The translations under genes and the position numbers were made by a program. The notes below the pieces were generated by a model. It ran no database searches. It worked only from the letters and a program-made list of their open reading frames with translations, and was not told the DNA's origin. Of a stretch of DNA of 64,000 nt, positions 1 to 8,506 are shown piece by piece. The stretch covers positions 124,001 to 188,000 of the forward strand of contig JAYPPH010000003.1 of the NCBI GenBank assembly GCA_038131365.1, given 5' to 3'. The first letter of the stretch is position 1. Each line of letters begins with the position of its first letter. The DNA comes from Marisalimonas marina. Lineage in GTDB: Bacteria; Pseudomonadota; Alphaproteobacteria; Puniceispirillales; Marisalimonadaceae.

Positions 1-157
1 AGACTATATAAAGTCTATTGATATTGAAAATAAATTTATTTTTTCTAATTTGTTTTAATGACTATTAATCAATATTATTTTTAGTTTCTATTATTGATAT
101 AATATAGATTTTTCATTAGCTTTATTCTCATAATAGAAAATTTTATACGAGTTCATA

Positions 158-913
158 TTGAATAACGAGTTATTTATTACTGGTGCTGGAGTAAGTGCTA
201 GTAGTGGTATTCCAACATTTAGAGGTAGTGATGGTTTTTGGACAATTGGTAGTGAAAATTACACACCTCAAGAAATGGCTACAAGGTCGATGTATGAAAA
301 TAACCCTGGAGAGTTCCTCTTATGGTATTTCAAGAGGTTTGCATCTTATAGTTCTGTAAAACCTAATTCAGCACATTATTGGTTATCTGATAAAAAATTA
401 ATTACTCAAAACATTGACGGTTTAGATGGTAAGGCAGGAAATTCTGATTATATATCTATTCATGGCAGGCTTGATAAAGTTGTTTATTATGATAATGAAA
501 TGGTTCATCAAGTTCCATTTAATGCAGAGTGGGATAAAATTATAGATGAAGATGTATCAGACGATAATTTACTTAAAACTAAATTATTAAAAAAATTTAA
601 TATACAGTCTGTAAATAAAGTCCCAGTTCCTTTACCTGGGAAATCTCTTAAGCCTTATGTTTTGTTATTTGATGAAATTTATACTGATTTATATCGTATT
701 ACTGAAGCTGAGAATTGGATGAAAAATGCTAGTAAAATGGTTTTTATAGGAACATCATTCAGCGTTAATATTACATCAATTGCTCTAAGGATAGCAGTTA
801 GTCGAGGTCTGGATATTGAGATTGTTGATCCTGATCCAATTAAATTAGATTATGAAAACACTGAATACTTTAAAATGACTGCTGTAGAGTATTGTAATAT
901 GCGAAAATTATAA
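158..913 (+). CDS. Sir2-family NAD-dependent protein deacylase lacking the zinc cysteines
   Basis: Sirtuins remove acyl groups from protein lysines using NAD+. The NAD-binding signature GAGVSASSGIPTFRG lies at residues 9-23, TQNIDGL at 83-89, the expected catalytic His at 102 and the GTS loop at 198-200. Residues 104-165, where family members usually carry a four-cysteine zinc module, contain no cysteine; the only Cys is residue 246. Length (251 aa) is normal for the family. The start is TTG: an in-frame stop sits at 134-136 and no ATG lies between. The gene stands alone, convergent with the thioesterase gene. NAD binding is well supported; deacylase activity without zinc is uncertain. Confidence 0.8.
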   Translation: MNNELFITGAGVSASSGIPTFRGSDGFWTIGSENYTPQEMATRSMYENNPGEFLLWYFKRFASYSSVKPNSAHYWLSDKKLITQNIDGLDGKAGNSDYISIHGRLDKVVYYDNEMVHQVPFNAEWDKIIDEDVSDDNLLKTKLLKKFNIQSVNKVPVPLPGKSLKPYVLLFDEIYTDLYRITEAENWMKNASKMVFIGTSFSVNITSIALRIAVSRGLDIEIVDPDPIKLDYENTEYFKMTAVEYCNMRKL

Positions 914-922
914 TCTTATACC

Positions 923-1366
923 TTAGCTTTTTTTGTTTAAAGGTATCCAAGTAGCGCTAGCGTAAGCTGCTAATTTACCATCTGCCCTAAACAAATGAGA
1001 TTGAAGGAACACTATAGTTTTTCCTCTTTTAAGATAACTTCCTTTACAGACAATTTCCTCCTCTTTAATTGGCAAGAGATATTTAACATTCATTTCCAAA
1101 GTTGCGCCAGAACCGGTTGTGTAATGAAGTAAATGTCCCATAGATACATCCATTGCTGTGGCAATAATCCCCCCATGAAGTGTTCCTTGAGGGTTGAACA
1201 TAGGTGATTTAGCTTTAAATTTTACAATGCAAGTTTCATCACTATATGTGATTTTAAATCCTAGAAATCTTGACAAATAAAACGATCCAAATTCTTGTCT
1301 GTCTGAACTTTCAGCTTCAGAAAGCATTGATGAACCCGTCTCTTTAATTTTTTGAAATTCTTTCAT
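923..1366 (-). CDS. PaaI-type hotdog-fold acyl-CoA thioesterase
   Basis: Small cytosolic hotdog-fold protein (147 aa) expected to hydrolyse acyl- or aryl-CoA thioesters. The PaaI hallmark GTLHGGIIATAMD is at residues 61-73; HGG (64-66) lines the CoA site and Asp73 matches the catalytic acid of the PaaI subgroup. The second half holds the usual V-x-Y-L-x-P-I strand. It is the last gene of a minus-strand group, starting 9 bases after the stop of the mandelate-racemase-like gene, so it is probably co-transcribed with it and the monooxygenase. The context suggests it recovers CoA from a ring- or ketone-derived acid; the substrate is unknown. Confidence 0.82.
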   Translation of the reverse strand: MKEFQKIKETGSSMLSEAESSDRQEFGSFYLSRFLGFKITYSDETCIVKFKAKSPMFNPQGTLHGGIIATAMDVSMGHLLHYTTGSGATLEMNVKYLLPIKEEEIVCKGSYLKRGKTIVFLQSHLFRADGKLAAYASATWIPLNKKS

Positions 1367-1375
1367 TCTACGTTT

Positions 1376-2464
1376 TTAATCTAATAAATACTTATTAAGT
1401 TTATCAAAATCAAAGTTAATACCATGCCCTGGTAAATCAGGCGCAATAGTATAGCCGTTTTTTACGACTAATGGGCTATCAATAAATTCATCTATTCTCC
1501 AAGCATGAAATTCCAAATAAGATGCATTAGGGCATGATGCCAATAAATGCACATGTAATTCATGAACTCCATGAGAACAAATCGGTAAATTATTAATTTC
1601 GGCTAATTTAGCAATTTTCATAAACGGAGTTATCCCTCCACAAGTGGTAAGATCAGGTTCTAGAAAATCAACGCCATTAACACCAATAAGATTATTTACT
1701 TCAGCTAGTGTATGTAAATTTTCTCCAGCAGCTATAGGAATTTTTCCCAAAGATCTTAAATAAGCATAACCATTAAAATCGTCAGGTTTAATTGGTTCTT
1801 CAAGCCATACTAAATTAAATCTTTCAATTTCCTTAAATGCATGAACTGCTTGGTCTATCCTCCAAGCTTCATTGGCATCAGCCATTAACTTAACGTTTTC
1901 TGGCAAATGATTTTTCATTGCATCCAGTCTTTTTAAGTCTTCTGACAAAAATTCCTTTCCGAGTCTCATTTTTATAGATCTAAAACCATCATCAAGGGAT
2001 TTTGATGCTCCATCTAATAATTTTTCAATAGTAAAATTTAGATCAATGTTACCAGCGTATGCTAATACACTTTTGTCATGACCACCTAATAACCTCCAGA
2101 GCGGCTCTTTAAGTAATTTTCCTTTGAGATCCCACAGAGCAACATCAACAGCAGCAATAGCAAAGCTAACCGGCGCACCTCTTCCTGCATAATGGGTTGC
2201 TTTCCACATATTTTTCCAATGTAATTCTATCAATCTTGGATCTTTTTTTAATAAAAGAGGAATAAAACTATTTTTAATGATGGAAGCTATTGCTAATCCC
2301 TGATTTTCATGAACAGATATATATCCTATGCCACTCTCGTTGTTATCATTAAAAATTTGACAGACAACCAAATCAAAAGCTTTCATAACACCAGCTGCAA
2401 AAGCTTCTACTGGCTCCAATAAAGGAACTTTATAAGTTTTAATTTCAATTCTGGATATTTCCAT
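1376..2464 (-). CDS. Mandelate racemase/muconate lactonizing enzyme family protein
   Basis: Enolase-superfamily enzyme (362 aa from the chosen start). It has an N-terminal capping domain (about 1-125) and a barrel carrying Lys165-x-Arg167, metal ligands Asp196, Glu222 and Glu248, and an Asp271/His298 dyad. These positions match the mandelate-racemase subgroup almost residue for residue. Such enzymes abstract the alpha-proton of a carboxylate, giving racemases or acid-sugar dehydratases; the lactonizing branch would have a Lys in place of the His. A TTG at 2476 extends the frame by 4 codons, but GGAG six bases upstream of the ATG at 2464 decides the start. It sits between the monooxygenase and the thioesterase. 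Substrate not assignable. Confidence 0.85.
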   Translation of the reverse strand: MEISRIEIKTYKVPLLEPVEAFAAGVMKAFDLVVCQIFNDNNESGIGYISVHENQGLAIASIIKNSFIPLLLKKDPRLIELHWKNMWKATHYAGRGAPVSFAIAAVDVALWDLKGKLLKEPLWRLLGGHDKSVLAYAGNIDLNFTIEKLLDGASKSLDDGFRSIKMRLGKEFLSEDLKRLDAMKNHLPENVKLMADANEAWRIDQAVHAFKEIERFNLVWLEEPIKPDDFNGYAYLRSLGKIPIAAGENLHTLAEVNNLIGVNGVDFLEPDLTTCGGITPFMKIAKLAEINNLPICSHGVHELHVHLLASCPNASYLEFHAWRIDEFIDSPLVVKNGYTIAPDLPGHGINFDFDKLNKYLLD

Positions 2465-2487
2465 TACTAGCTCCAAATATAATTTAA

Positions 2488-4096
2488 TTATAAAAATTCA
2501 AAACCTTCATAATCATTTTTAACTTTCTCATCACAAATATTTTTATAATTTGCTACTCCGCCTACATAAGGCATAAAATTTCTTGATTTTCCTACAATGT
2601 TGTCGCCGTTATACCAAGAATGAGCCAATGGATATAATGTGGCGTTAGCCACTTCGTTATTATGGTTAACCCATTCATCTTGTTTATTTCTATTGGCATT
2701 AACTTGAAGATATTTATTATTTTTTTTATGTATTATTAAGTCATGAATGAAATTAACGTGCTGTTCAATTGATAAAATCATTTGACTTTTTACTCCTGGG
2801 CTTTGAGGCCCTGTAATCATGAATAAATTTGGAAAATCTGATACCATAATCCCTAAATATGTTTTAGGTCCTTTTGACCAAACAGATTTAAGACTGATTT
2901 TTTCTTCATTTAATATTTCTATTGCATTAACTGCGCCAGTCATTGCATCAAAACCTGTTGCAAATACAAGGTCATCAAACTCATATTCTATATCGTTAGT
3001 AACGAGACCTTTTTTAGTAATTTTTTGTATTGGGTTTTTAGATATATCTATCAGAGAAACATTTTCCTTATTATAAGTTTCAAAATAATTACTATCTAAA
3101 CATAATCTTTTAGTACCAATAGGGTGATCGTTTGGACATAATTTCTCAGCTGTTTCTTTGTTTTTAACAATCTTCCTAATTTTATTTCGAACAAAATTAG
3201 CAGCTGTTTCATTAGCTTCTTTGTTTGTTAATAAATCTGTGAAAGCGAACAACATTGCTTGGCCACCTTCTTGCCAAGCATTTTCATATATTTCATCTCT
3301 CTCATCTTTATTTACATCAAATGCCGATTTTGTAGGCGGTTGGTATTTCGCTATACCAAAAGATGAATTTTGAGCAAGTTCACGGTATTTTTTATAATTT
3401 TTTTTGTAGTTCTCTCTTTTATTTATAGGAAGTTCGCTGTGTCTTGCAGGTAAGCTAAAGTTTGCAGTTCTCTGAAAAACTAGTAACTCTTTTGCAGTTT
3501 CAGAAATTACTGGTATAGATTGTACTCCAGATGAACCAGTTCCAATTATTCCTACTTTTCTTCCTTCAAATTCAGGCATTTTTTCTGGCCAAGCACCAGT
3601 ATGATAAATTCTTCCTTCAAAATTAGATATGCCTTCTATATTTGGGGTGTTAGGTGTGGATAAATTACCAGTTGCTAAAATAAGATATTTGCATTCAATT
3701 ATTAAATCGTTATCTGTTTGAACTATCCACTTTTTATTAATAAATCTTGCTTTCACAATTGACGTTTTAAAAGTTAATTTTTTCTCTTAGATTAAATTTT
3801 TTTGAAACAAATCGTGCGTATTCTAATATCTCAGGTTGAGTTCCGTACTTTTCTTTCCAATTCCATTCTTGTTGTAATTCATCAGAAAAGGAGTATGAGT
3901 AGTCCATGCTTTCTATATCACATCTAGCTCCAGGATATTTGTTCCAATACCATGTTCCCCCAACATCATCAGCTTTTTCAAATATTTCAGCATTAAATCC
4001 ATCTTGAATTTGTTTATGAAGGCAATACATACCAGCAAATCCGGCGCCAACTATGACAGTGTCTAAATTCCGATCTATATTCAAATTTTTCTCCAC
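2488..4096 (-). pseudogene. Flavin-containing Baeyer-Villiger-type monooxygenase, frameshifted
   Basis: Two reading frames form one monooxygenase of about 540 aa, the normal length. The first part (4096-3767) has the FAD Rossmann motif GAGFAG (17-22) and the family block GGTWYWNKYPGARCD. The second (3756-2488) holds the Baeyer-Villiger fingerprint FEGRIYHTGAWP and a second NADPH-type GTGSSG motif. The first frame ends at TAA (3769-3767) next to a T4 run (3772-3769, minus strand); dropping one T joins the frames as NFKTSIVKA. Members insert oxygen next to a carbonyl to give esters or lactones. It is first in a group with the enolase-type enzyme and the thioesterase. A sequencing indel, a young mutation or +1 frameshifting at UUU-UAA could explain it. 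Confidence 0.8.
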
Positions 4097-4120
4097 AAAT
4101 AAATTTTTTTAATACTAGAT

Positions 4121-4148
4121 CTTGAATTTTTATTTATCAATACCAAAT
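4121..4148 (+). promoter_or_regulatory. Putative heat-shock (RpoH-type) promoter of the hsp20 gene
   Basis: CTTGAA at 4121-4126 matches the sigma-32 minus-35 element. ACCAAAT-like sequence at 4142-4148, about 15 bases on, is a weak match to the minus-10 element. Transcription starting near 4155 would begin just at the first hairpin of the leader described next. Inference from motif and position only. Confidence 0.45.
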
Positions 4149-4154
4149 GATAAA

Positions 4155-4240
4155 TGTGATGCCATTTAGGGTCACAAATAACTAAATAACATCGCCATAA
4201 TGGGATGTTTAACAACTCGCTTTATAAGGAGATTAATATG
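4155..4240 (+). promoter_or_regulatory. ROSE-like RNA thermometer in the hsp20 leader
   Basis: Three consecutive hairpins precede the hsp20 start, each interrupted by one unpaired G. Hairpin 1: 4156-4160 with 4171-4175, then CC 4162-4163 with GG 4169-4170, G4161 bulged. Hairpin 2: 4188-4193 with 4204-4209 and 4195-4197 with 4201-4203, G4194 bulged. Hairpin 3: CTC (4216-4218) with GAG (4229-4231) and CTT (4220-4222) with AAG (4226-4228), G4219 bulged. Hairpin 3 buries the Shine-Dalgarno AAGGAG (4226-4231) under TCGCT, matching the ROSE consensus U-Y-G-C-U. ROSE elements melt on heating to free the ribosome site of small heat-shock genes. Confidence 0.75.
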
Positions 4241-4660
4241 ACTATACTACCAACTTTAGCTTTACGTTCTTTTGTAGGTTTTGATAATCTATTCAATGAA
4301 CTTGAAACTATATCAACCCAAAAACAAAACTCTTTTCCTGCTCATGATATACTAAGAATATCTGAAGATGAGTACGAAATTACCTTAGCTTTGTCTGGAT
4401 TTAATAAGGAAGATTTATCTATTGACGTTCATGACGGTGTATTGAGCATTAAAGGTAATGGTGGATCTGAAGTTCAAGATGATAAGGTTCAATATCTTTA
4501 TAAGGGTATTGCTAAAAGATCATTCGAACAAAAATTTAGATTGGAACAATACGTTGATGTTAAAGATGCAAAACTTTCTAATGGATTACTAACAATCTCT
4601 TTAGTAAGAGAAATACCAGAAGAAAGAAAGCCAAGGCAAATAACTTTAAAATCAGCTTAG
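4238..4660 (+). CDS. hsp20: Small heat shock protein (Hsp20/IbpA family)
   Basis: ATP-independent chaperone that holds unfolding proteins in a refoldable state, working as cytosolic oligomers. The 140-aa product has a short N-terminal arm (LRSFVGFDNLFNELE, 9-23), an alpha-crystallin domain (about 34-125) with the conserved G-LL block at 116-118, and a C-terminal I-x-L anchor (135-137) for oligomer formation. An upstream ATG at 4205 adds 11 codons, but AAGGAG at 4226-4231 and the thermometer hairpin identify 4238 as the start. Expression is probably controlled twice, by an RpoH-type promoter and by the leader RNA. A strong terminator follows. Confidence 0.93.
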   Translation: MTILPTLALRSFVGFDNLFNELETISTQKQNSFPAHDILRISEDEYEITLALSGFNKEDLSIDVHDGVLSIKGNGGSEVQDDKVQYLYKGIAKRSFEQKFRLEQYVDVKDAKLSNGLLTISLVREIPEERKPRQITLKSA

Positions 4661-4669
4661 TTTTAATTG

Positions 4670-4703
4670 GGTTAGGACAAGTTTTTGTCCTAACCATTTT
4701 TTT
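4670..4703 (+). terminator. Rho-independent terminator after hsp20
   Basis: An 11-bp perfect stem, GGTTAGGACAA (4670-4680) with TTGTCCTAACC (4685-4695), and a 4-base loop, followed by a T7 run. It closes the single-gene heat-shock unit. Confidence 0.9.
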
Positions 4704-4714
4704 AAGAAAATAAT

Positions 4715-4933
4715 ATGGAATTTTTATTAATTTGGGTCTTGGCTGGTGATGTTATAGATAGTGGTCTTCGTTATCAGACATCAGCAAAATGTTTTTCAGA
4801 AGCCCAAAATGCAGCTAGCGAAATGAGAGAAGTGGGATTATCGGCTCCTCAATTTACTTGTCTGCCAATAGGTAAAGATAAGAATTTCAAAATTTACAGG
4901 CAAAATAGTTCTAATTCTAGATTTCCATTTTAA
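4715..4933 (+). CDS. Small uncharacterised protein
   Basis: 72-aa frame starting just after the hsp20 terminator. The N-terminus (MEFLLIWVLAG) is short and hydrophobic. The middle has the pattern of an amphipathic helix with Cys26 and a second Cys near residue 54, which could pair if the protein is exported. I do not recognise a family with certainty; small proteins with a similar F-L-I-W start and paired cysteines occur in marine Alphaproteobacteria. There is no clear ribosome site. It ends back to back with the next minus-strand frame with no gap, which argues for real gene packing. Moderate confidence that it is expressed. Confidence 0.5.
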   Translation: MEFLLIWVLAGDVIDSGLRYQTSAKCFSEAQNAASEMREVGLSAPQFTCLPIGKDKNFKIYRQNSSNSRFPF

Positions 4934-5149
4934 CTAATTCTTAAATTTTTCTTCAATTATTTCTCTTATCTTTTTTAATTCTTTTGTTTGCCTATCTAAT
5001 CCTAAATTTCTTCTAACAAAGCCATAAACCCAAATTATTAGTAACAGGGCTATTAATCCCAAGACAATTTCAATCAAAGTAAATAAAAAATTAATTTTCT
5101 CTTCAATCATTATTAATGATGAGTTGAAATTTTTAAAAAAATTGTCCAA
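4934..5149 (-). CDS. Small single-pass membrane protein
   Basis: 71-aa frame with one clear transmembrane helix (about residues 21-44, FLFTLIEIVLGLIALLLIIW) followed by a basic, strongly charged helical tail (RRNLGLDRQTKELKKIREII) that should lie in the cytosol or form a coiled coil. The listed start is TTG (5149); an ATG at 5110 would give a 58-aa protein and still keep the helix. Neither has a good Shine-Dalgarno, so the start is open. It is convergent with the preceding small gene and divergent from the TRAP operon. No family assigned. Confidence 0.45.
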   Translation of the reverse strand: MDNFFKNFNSSLIMIEEKINFLFTLIEIVLGLIALLLIIWVYGFVRRNLGLDRQTKELKKIREIIEEKFKN

Positions 5150-5232
5150 GTTATTAATCTTTAAAACAGAGTTAAGTTTTTTAATAAACTTATTATAATA
5201 ATTTTATAAATTCAATGTTTAGGAGGCTTTGG

Positions 5233-6186
5233 ATGAAAATCAAGAATATACTTACTATCTCACTTTTGTCATTATTTGGCATGAGTCAATCTTTTGCAGA
5301 AACTAGGATTACTTATAAGTCAGCTAAGTCAACTTCTTCTTATTATCAGATGGGGGTTCAGATTGCTGATACAATAAAGAAATCTACAAACGGAGGCATG
5401 ATACTTACAATCGAAGAAAGTCAAGGTTCTGTTCAAAACGTTAAAGAGGTAGCTGCAAGAACAGGTAACTACGTTTTTACTACTCCTCCAGTTCTAGTTA
5501 AGCTAGCTATAGCAGAAAAAGCTATGTTTAAAGGGAAAGGTAACCCAAACTATAAAAACATAAGGGCTTTATTTCCTATTCCTTCATTAACAATGCACTT
5601 TGTAATGTCAAAGAAATCTGGTGTAAATGCCTTTTCTGATATGTCAGGAAAGACTATTCTCCTAGGAAAAGGTTCTTTTGGTGCTAGGGAAGGGGCTAAA
5701 TATATCAAGTTATTTGGTTTAGAAGGAAAAGTAAAATTAGCTCAAGTAGAACTTTCTAATGCTGTTCCAGCTTTAAAAAATGGCCAAATTGATGGTTTTG
5801 TAACTGCTGGTTCATATCCAGCCCCAAACGTTATAGAAGCTGCAGCATCAACAGGGGTTAATGTTATATCCTTAAGTGAAGAGCAAATCAAATCATCTAA
5901 AAGGACAAAATTAATAATACCTGCTGGTACATATGCTGGTCAAAATACTGATATTTCAACCACATCTTTGCCGGTTGTTGCCTATGGAACAACAAACATG
6001 ACTGAAGAAGTTGCTTATAAATTAACTAAAGCTTTCTGGAGTAATAAAGGTAAGTTGGGTGAGGCTGCAAAATGGTGGAATGGTGTGTCTACTGATATGT
6101 TATCCAATATATCAACAAAAATTCATTCTGGTGCCATTAAATATTATGAAGAAATAGGTGTTAAATTAGCTGATCATCATAAATAA
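5233..6186 (+). CDS. TAXI-family TRAP transporter solute-binding protein
   Basis: Periplasmic receptor that captures a ligand for a TRAP secondary transporter. A signal peptide (residues 1-22, ending SQSFA) precedes a mature domain of the TAXI type: ITYKSAKSTSSYYQMG near the N-terminus, then the GKTILLGKGSFGAREGA ligand-site segment in the middle. Length (317 aa) is typical. An in-frame ATG at 5215 adds 6 residues, but AGGAGG at 5221-5226 places the start at 5233. The fused permease gene follows 3 bases after the stop, as expected for TAXI systems. Known TAXI ligands include glutamate-like and other small acids; the ligand here is unknown. Confidence 0.88.
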   Translation: MKIKNILTISLLSLFGMSQSFAETRITYKSAKSTSSYYQMGVQIADTIKKSTNGGMILTIEESQGSVQNVKEVAARTGNYVFTTPPVLVKLAIAEKAMFKGKGNPNYKNIRALFPIPSLTMHFVMSKKSGVNAFSDMSGKTILLGKGSFGAREGAKYIKLFGLEGKVKLAQVELSNAVPALKNGQIDGFVTAGSYPAPNVIEAAASTGVNVISLSEEQIKSSKRTKLIIPAGTYAGQNTDISTTSLPVVAYGTTNMTEEVAYKLTKAFWSNKGKLGEAAKWWNGVSTDMLSNISTKIHSGAIKYYEEIGVKLADHHK

Positions 6187-6189
6187 TTT

Positions 6190-7942
6190 ATGAAATCTTA
6201 CTATAAAATGTGGATTGTTTTTGGTTTTATATCCATTGCATTCCACATTTTACTTATATTCTCTGGATTAGTCCCTAATTTAATTTCAAGACCTTTACAT
6301 CTAGCTTTAATTTTACCCTGGATTTTCTTATATAATCAAAAAATTAGATCTATATCTCTTTATAAATATTTCAATAGTTTTAATTGGAATATTCTCGTGT
6401 TTCTATATTGCCATTTTTTCAAATGAGTTAATGGATCAATACGGTTTTATAGAAAATAAATTTCAACTTGTGATTTCTTTAATATTAATCCTTATAGTAT
6501 TAGAAGCTGCAAGAAGGTCAGTGGGGTGGCCATTACCTACTGTAAGCCTTTTGGCAATTTTATATGGAGTTTTTGGAAATTATGTTCCGGGTGAGTTTGG
6601 GCATCCTGGCTTGCCCATCAATAGTTTTTTTGGGACACTCACTATTGCTGAAGGTGGTCTTTGGGGACCTTTAACAGGAGTTTCCGTCTCGATTGTATCC
6701 ATTTTTGTTATATTTGGTTCTTTTTTGAATTCTGGAGAAGCAGGCTCAGGTTTTATGAATATTGCAACTGCGTTTGCAGGAAAGCTGAGAGGAGGAGCCG
6801 CTAAGGTTTCTGTAATTTCTTCAGCATTATTTGGATCAATTTCAGGTTCAGCATCTGCAAATGTTGCTTCAACTGGGATGGTAACTTTACCAGCAATGAT
6901 TAAGTTAAATTATCCTAAAAGATTAGCTGCTGCAGTAGAGGCGGTAGCATCTTCAGGAGGGCAAATTATGCCACCTTTAATGGGCGCAGGTGCATTTGTA
7001 ATGGTTGAATTAACAGGAGTGCCTTATGATAAAATAATTATTGCAGCTCTGTTGCCAGCTTTGTTATTCTTTTTTACAGTTTGGGTTGGAATAAATTTTT
7101 ACTGTAGAATTTATAATTTAAAACCTATAGAAAGTCATAACTTACCAGATATAAGAATAGTATTTATTACCTCACTATTTTTTTTAATTCCTTTTTTTAT
7201 ATTACTATTTCTTATGTATCTTGGCTTTACTCCTCAATATGCTGCCTCAATTTCCATTTTATCAGCTTTTTTATTACTATTTTTCAATATTGGAGATTTT
7301 TTTAATTTTAAATTAGGCATAAATCGTTTTTATAAAGCTTGTGTTTCCTCTGGAAGACAGATTTCATTAATAGGATCAATTATAATTTGCGCATCGATTA
7401 TAATTGGCGTGTTATCAATGACTGGTTTAGGAGTAAAACTAACATCATTAATTATTTCTCTTTCAGGAAATAGTATTTGGCCAGCTCTTATCTTAACTGG
7501 ACTGGCTTGTTTATTATTAGGTATGGAAGTTCCTACTACTGCTGCTTATGTGATCTGTGTGTCTGTTGCAGGTCCAGCACTGGTAGATATGGGTTTAGGC
7601 CTTCTTCAGGTTCATTTATTTGTGTTTTGGTTTGCTTTATTATCAACAATAACACCACCTGTTTGTGGAACTGTTTTTATAGCTTCAGGAATGGTTTCAG
7701 AAAATTGGCTAAAAGTTTCCATAACATCAATGAGTTTAGGGATTGGTCTTTATTTCATCCCATTAGCAATGATAGCAAACGATGAAATAATTAAGCTAGA
7801 TACTGAATTTTTGTATGCAATTATAGCATTTGTAAAGATTGCTTTAAGTTTAGTAATGTTATCTTATGCATTGATTACTAAAAGTTTAATCTTTTTAAGG
7901 CTTTTAGCCTTTGGTCTAGGTATGGTTTTAATGTTTTTGTAA
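6190..7942 (+). pseudogene. TRAP transporter fused permease (TAXI type), frameshifted
   Basis: Inner-membrane permease in which the small (DctQ-like) and large (DctM-like) subunits are fused. The first frame (6190-6426) gives two hydrophobic segments and RPLHLALILPW, then loses the family pattern; the second (from 6431) carries the DctM block with VSVSIVSIFVIFGSF, GSISGSASANVASTG and GQIMPPLMGAGAF. Reading the second frame back to about 6341 gives a continuing hydrophobic helix that joins the first, so one base is extra, most likely in the A6 run at 6338-6343. The repaired protein would be about 583 aa, near normal. Either the transporter is newly inactivated or this is a homopolymer error. 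Confidence 0.82.
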
Positions 7943-7950
7943 ATCGGATT

Positions 7951-8418
7951 TTAGTCTTTATAATTTTTTTGATAAGCTTTCCCAAAGCCTTCAATGTATA
8001 AGGCTCTTAGTGGTTTAATGCTATAAAAGTTGAAATCAGTAAACATTCCCCACATTTTGCTACCACTTTCAATTTTATGATATGAGTTTAAAAGATCACT
8101 AAATTCTTCACTTTCTTTTTTTAAGGTATGCTTTTGTATTATTCCGTTAATAGTTAATCTTGGATTGTTAGATTTAGTTTTATTTAACTCTTTAAGTGAA
8201 AAATAAATACTAACTTTATGATTTTCAACAATATTTTTTGTATGTTCGCTTAGGTCACTTATTAAAATATATAATCGTTTATTTTTATACATGGGAATAA
8301 TTTTAGAAAGGAAAGGGAAGTTGTCCTTTCCATTAGTGCCAAGAACTGATATCTCATATTCACCTTCTAAGATATTTTGTATTTTATTTTCGATTTCTGA
8401 ATTGGTCTTTTGATACAT
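7951..8418 (-). CDS. Pyridoxamine 5'-phosphate oxidase-fold (HugZ-like) flavin/heme protein
   Basis: 155-aa split-barrel protein. Recognisable pattern: P-F-L-S-K-I-I-P-M near residue 36, a strand-rich middle with S-D-L-S-E-H-T-K, and the C-terminal F-Y-S-I-K-P-L-R-A-L-Y-I-E-G-F-G-K-A, typical of HugZ-type heme-utilisation and general PPOX proteins. These bind FMN or heme; the C-terminal His-rich heme segment of true HugZ is not evident. It is convergent with the TRAP permease (8 bases between) and divergent from the MFS transporter. No heme uptake genes are near, so the specific role is open. Confidence 0.7.
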   Translation of the reverse strand: MYQKTNSEIENKIQNILEGEYEISVLGTNGKDNFPFLSKIIPMYKNKRLYILISDLSEHTKNIVENHKVSIYFSLKELNKTKSNNPRLTINGIIQKHTLKKESEEFSDLLNSYHKIESGSKMWGMFTDFNFYSIKPLRALYIEGFGKAYQKNYKD

Positions 8419-8506
8419 TTATATAATTTATTTTTTAAATTGAGTTTTAGTTGTAACAATTTTTTTAGATACTGGAAAACAAATTAAATAGGTTCAAAGT
8501 TTTGAA

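Noticed and set aside
917..944. Inverted repeat ATACCTT/AAGGTAT between the sirtuin and thioesterase genes
   Set aside because: Short arms and a long T-rich loop overlapping the thioesterase stop; too weak to call a terminator.
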